Shown: positions 60,116-64,000 of the stretch, in pieces
How the letters are laid out: every line of letters starts with the position of its first letter
Numbering within the stretch: position 1 is the first letter of the stretch
Assembly (NCBI RefSeq): GCF_958979055.1
Contig: NC_084897.1
Location: 22,999,628 to 23,063,627, forward strand
Direction: 5' to 3'
DNA: 64,000 nt
DNA from: Alnus glutinosa
Lineage: Eukaryota; Streptophyta; Magnoliopsida; Fagales; Betulaceae
Program-made: the position numbers and the translations under genes
Notes under the pieces: generated by a model
Told to the model about the DNA's origin: nothing
What the model saw: only the letters and a program-made list of their open reading frames with translations
The model's database searches: none

Positions 60116-60201
60116 AAGTACACTGATCAAGACATTACTTGCAAAACAAAAGGCTTGCTGGCTGCATACAACATCTCCATCCTCTACAGGGAGCCAAAGG
60201 T

Positions 60202-63200
60202 TTACCTACGCTGGTAGTTCAGCCGTCCTATAAAATATGCAAACAAGGAAGCAAAGACAAGGGGGAAGGCAATGAGAACAACCGCCACAAGAGCTAAGCG
60301 ATCATGGTGAAACCCAAAGTAATCTTTTAAGAAGGCAGCCACCGTTTTGGTTTCTCCAAACACCATGATCTTCGTATTTATATCTCCATATTGTGAAGTA
60401 AGCAAACCGTTCAGCGACCAAGATGTAGGAGTAAGATAATACATCCAAACCCACCACTTTGGAATTTGCTGCAAAGAGTAATGCAACCTTCTCAGTTCAA
60501 CTATATATTCAAAATGTTCACACCCACGCATACTCAAATTTATAGATGAGTTTTGCAGGCCTTTAGCGGCTTACCGGTTCAGGCATCAGAAAACCAGAAA
60601 ACAAGTTGAATATTGTGTAGAACGCCGAGGACAAAATTGCAGCTATCATGTAGTTCGGCGTCAGTGACACAAGTAGCATTCCCATATAATTGAAGTACAA
60701 CAATGAACAAAATATTGCATAGAAGTACCAGAAAACCTTATAAGCTGATCCATAATATCCAATCATTGGATATGTGATCATCACAAATATAGCAGTTTCG
60801 GTGAAAAGATATGGAACTTCCACTATCACCTACAAAATAAGCATTGACAGCTGTATAAGCCAAAAAACACTAGCTAAACAAGAGGCCCCTGATCAAGATC
60901 AGAAGATCTTAGGTAGTTAGGTTCCTCTCTCTCTCTCCTTTGGTGGATCAACAGTGATAGTAGGCTGCAGAAGTAGAACTAACAGGTAGAAACAGGGATG
61001 AGGATCGGGTGCAATGAGCTACCCGTATTGCATGTAAGATGGCTCTTACTATCACTGAAAGATCTAGCAAGAATCCAAAGTACATTAAATTGACTTCATT
61101 TGAGATGACTCATACCATCTTGAAATCAAGTCTACAATAAATACAATCAGCTCCAAAGAAAATTATACCTGTGCAAGTGAATAAGCCCATGAAGAGTACA
61201 TCCCTGAAAATCTTTCCCGATACATTACAGTTCGCTCTGTTGCGACATGTGGTAGAACTGTTGTGCAGTTATTTATACCCAAGAAGATCACAGCAGCATA
61301 CATTGAACCGAATACATTGAATAAGTTCTGTTGGTTTTTTCTAACATTAAAAAAAAAAAAGGTTAGCTCTTTGCAAAACTCCTTAAATATATATCTTAGA
61401 GACAAAGTGATATATCTTCCAGATGTAGTGCTTAGTCTTGAGCAAAGGAGAGATCTATAACTGTGAGAATCATGCTTATTGTCTAGTTGTACTACAACTC
61501 AATGCATAACTCTATTTAAAAAAAAAAAAGTAGATTTAAAAAATATAAAAACTCACAATTTTTTCCCTTGGTTCCAATATAATGCCCCAAATATTAAACC
61601 TGATACAAGAGCATGCATGATACGCATCAAGTTGTATGAAGGATTCCTCCAATAAGCCAAATGCTGTTTCCATAGGCAAGACTTGACTTGTCCCCAACCA
61701 TTTTGTGAAAAGCGGGTAGGAAAATGCAGATCTCTTGAGCCAGGAGGTGGAGTATTCAACTGCTTCACAAGCTCTTTGTTGTTCCTGCAAATGGGGTAAT
61801 AGTAGGAGTCATGTACAAGATTTAAAAGATGACAATACAGGTCATATGAAGATCAGTCATCTTAAGGACAATAATATGATTCCACATTACTCAGAGAGAG
61901 AGAGAGAGAGAGTTCTTTCTACGTTCCATTACAATTGAACTTAAATCAACTGAATGAACACCTTCAGTTTGAGACACTGACCATGGCCAGAGCTGAAAAT
62001 AGTAAAGCAAATAAAGATTGTTAATTGATGTCAAACACATTGACCGGCTCTGAATAAGTAAACCAAAACTACTACTTGCACTTCAGCGAAAAGCTTGGTT
62101 GGAATAGTTAATACTTTATTTGACGTAGCGGAAGACTAAGGTAACTAATCAAAGAGCAGCGTGTTTGATTCTGCAAGGAGAAGCGTCTCTGTCTTCTACC
62201 CAAAAAGATTAAAACAAGCTCGCAGGCTAAAAGAAAGATAAAACTCCGTAGAGTATTTGAGAGAGAACTCTCTGATTTGATAATAATTCAATTGATTGAG
62301 TTTTACATAATAAGCAAGGCTATTTATAGAAGAGAAATACTTGTAAAGAAAGTAAACTATTCCTAGTAATAAAAGTAAATCTAATCCTAGTAAGGAAAAT
62401 AAATAAATAAAGCAAATCTAGTCCTAGTAAGTAAAGGAAATAAACTCTTAATTGTAAATAAGAGAATAAAATAAAATAAAATCCTGGTTTGACGATCAAG
62501 TCTTTCCTTTTGTATTTTCATTGTCTGAGAACATGTAAACTTCTAATTAAACGGTGCTACTCCAATATTATTTTTGACATTTTTTCTATTTTCATTTTCA
62601 TCGAAAATATTAGTAAATTCTGTCCTACATCATTATTTACCTGCAACCTAGTTGTCATATGACATGAAAACTACCATAACATATTGCATATTTGGATGCC
62701 CCTAGGTCTTGGAAAAAGAGAAAATGCCCCGTATAGAATGCATCTTTTATTAATGACCTTGTAGAATCATCATTAACATCTGACGAATTCCCCACCTTAT
62801 ACGTGGCTCCTTCGTGCAAGAGTTCTAAGGTCACTAACATTAAAGCTGACCTTTAATAGAAGGACAAACATAACACTAGGCCCTTTCCCATGCTTTTCAG
62901 AAAAGATGTCAAGCAAATGATTTGCATCTTTTGATCTTATTATCTGATAACTGGAATAAGCTATGGTAGAAACGCTGCTATATCTAAGTTACTTTCGAAA
63001 TAGCAAGACTTTATTTGACATTATACAAGACAACCAATGTTAGTTCCAAATTGACCACAGCAACTCACTCATATAAAGTAGATTCCCTGTATTTCTGGGC
63101 AAAATCTACACCAAGTTCAGCTTCTGCAGATGTAGAAGTGACCTCTAACATCCATGCGGCTGGATTATAATTATCTCTAATCTTTGGAACTCCCGGAATA

Positions 63201-63403
63201 CCCTGTCAGAGTAAAAGTTGATTAAAATGAAGATTTATCCACTCAAAGTAAGTAGTATTACCATACAAGAATGAAAGTAGAAAAAAGGAAATATATACGC
63301 ATATTTACAGCAAACTGACCTCAAAATATTCTATAACCCTACTTGAATGTTGTCCTAACAGTCCAGAGTATATCATGTGTCCACCAGTTTTTAGAAGGAT
63401 TAG
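60202..63403 (-). CDS. PDR/ABCG-type full-size ABC transporter, C-terminal half (partial: continues past the right edge)
   Basis: Plasma-membrane ATP-driven exporter of the pleiotropic-drug-resistance group, with substrates such as hormones, phenolics or terpenoids. Six exons are visible on the minus strand: 63320-63403, 63069-63202, 61557-61784, 61169-61340, 60575-60829 and 60202-60468. They join to 379 residues in frame with GT-AG introns. They cover the end of the second nucleotide-binding domain and its linker ([45 protein letters not shown]), then the second membrane domain: [39 protein letters not shown] and the C terminus GRLNYQRR. The Walker and first-half exons lie to the right of the window or are not visible. 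All seen exons are intact. Introns carry a LINE tail and a possible LTR fragment. The subfamily member cannot be told. Confidence 0.93.
62100..62629 (-). mobile_element. Possible LTR fragment or solo LTR (Copia-like) in an ABCG intron (fossil)
   Basis: Read on the minus strand, the stretch begins TGTAGGACAG. It has a TATA-type box (ctataaatagcc) about two thirds along, and a stretch around caattgaattattatc followed by tctctcaaata, a layout common in plant Copia LTRs. It sits in the 1.28-kb intron between exons 63069-63202 and 61557-61784, with no coding region. The left limit and a target duplication could not be fixed. Confidence 0.35.
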
Positions 63404-63621
63404 CTGCAAAAGAAAAAAAAAAGGCATGAGCTAAATAACTTTTCAAGATTTGTTAACAAGAAAAATGTGGCCAATCCAGCACTATTTCTCATTTTCTATT
63501 TTTGGATAGTAGGCATGAATGAACCTCACAAGTATATACTCTGGTTGCACCACAACAGAGTACATTGTTTTCTCCGTTGCAACCAAAAGTCAAACTTCCT
63601 AGGCTATTCAATTATCTATTT

Positions 63622-63863
63622 TTTTGATAAGTAAAAGAGATTTATAAAAAAGTGTAAAAAAGCGCCCCTAAGTACACCGGGAATATACAAAGGAACGGCC
63701 AAAGCAACCAATAAAACAAACAAGCCCAAAAAAGCTAAAACCCACGACCCAAAAAGAACACCTACAAAACAACCCACAAGATAAACCCAACTAAACCCAC
63801 AAGGAAAACCCAAAATCCTATAACAAAACACCTCAAGACCCACAAAGGCTCCCTCTAGCCCTG
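63622..63863 (-). mobile_element. 5'-truncated LINE 3' end with 15-bp target duplication
   Basis: The minus strand shows a typical plant LINE tail (CCCGGTGTACTTAGGGGCGC ... TTTTACTTATCAAAAAA). The exact 15-bp direct repeat ttcaattatctattt flanks it (63607-63621 and 63864-63878). The insert is about 242 bp, with no coding part left. It lies in an intron upstream of the 63320-63403 exon of the ABCG gene and is oriented with the gene. Confidence 0.88.
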
Positions 63864-64000
63864 TTCAATTATCTATTTAATAGTTATGTATGTACTACTG
63901 AAATCAACAGCACTTCCAGAAGGAACAGAATAGCTTCTTCTTGGTTTCAAATGTAAATTCTAGTCACAAATATTCTTTTACAATGCTCAGAAATTGTTTT

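Noticed and set aside
63616-63843. Hydrophobic frame of 75 codons on the minus strand near the right edge
   Set aside because: It is the T/G-rich 3' UTR of a truncated LINE, bounded by an exact 15-bp target duplication.

Overview
The window is nuclear DNA from a dicot plant, probably woody. It has AT-rich spacers, GT-AG introns, plant class III peroxidases, a plant-type S-adenosylmethionine synthetase, a PDR-type ABCG transporter and many plant transposon families. The species cannot be named from the sequence alone.

Layout. (1) 1-5.9 kb: gene-free AT-rich DNA with a probable solo Gypsy-type LTR (3345-5156). (2) 5.9-11.0 kb: a decayed, intron-containing copy of 1-deoxy-D-xylulose-5-phosphate synthase (DXS). 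A LINE sits in its first intron and a hAT-like element cuts off its 3' half. (3) 11.2-46 kb: a tandem cluster of four intact class III peroxidase genes, all on the + strand, each with two exons, at 13368-14557, 18813-20029, 26401-28004 and 44297-45793. The first two form one close pair and the last two another. The spacers hold a CACTA left end, a Mutator-like element (MULE), LINE pieces, and an 11.9-kb LTR element without recognisable gag-pol that carries several tandem-repeat arrays and a nested 3.0-kb solo LTR. A tRNA-like gene lies antisense in the intron of the third peroxidase. (4) 46-57 kb: mostly spacer, with one small secreted Gly/Pro-rich protein gene, a tRNA-Phe(GAA) gene, a hAT MITE with an exact 8-bp target duplication and a repeated SINE/MITE-like family. 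(5) 57-64 kb: an intact, intronless-CDS S-adenosylmethionine synthetase with a leader intron (+), then the 3' half of a PDR/ABCG transporter (-) that runs off the right edge.

History. The third and fourth peroxidases lie in a duplicated block (about 23.99-28.41 and 42.23-46.24 kb). Both copies have a MULE whose right end abuts the same 9-bp target, so the MULE was there before the block duplicated. The tRNA-bearing insert in the third gene is absent from the fourth. The LTR element landed between the two blocks later. The peroxidases share a promoter module about 50-140 bp upstream of the TATA box and are probably co-regulated secreted wall enzymes. I see no operon-like or defence-island system. 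The most unusual items are the tRNA insert, the composite LTR element and the layered destruction of the DXS copy.
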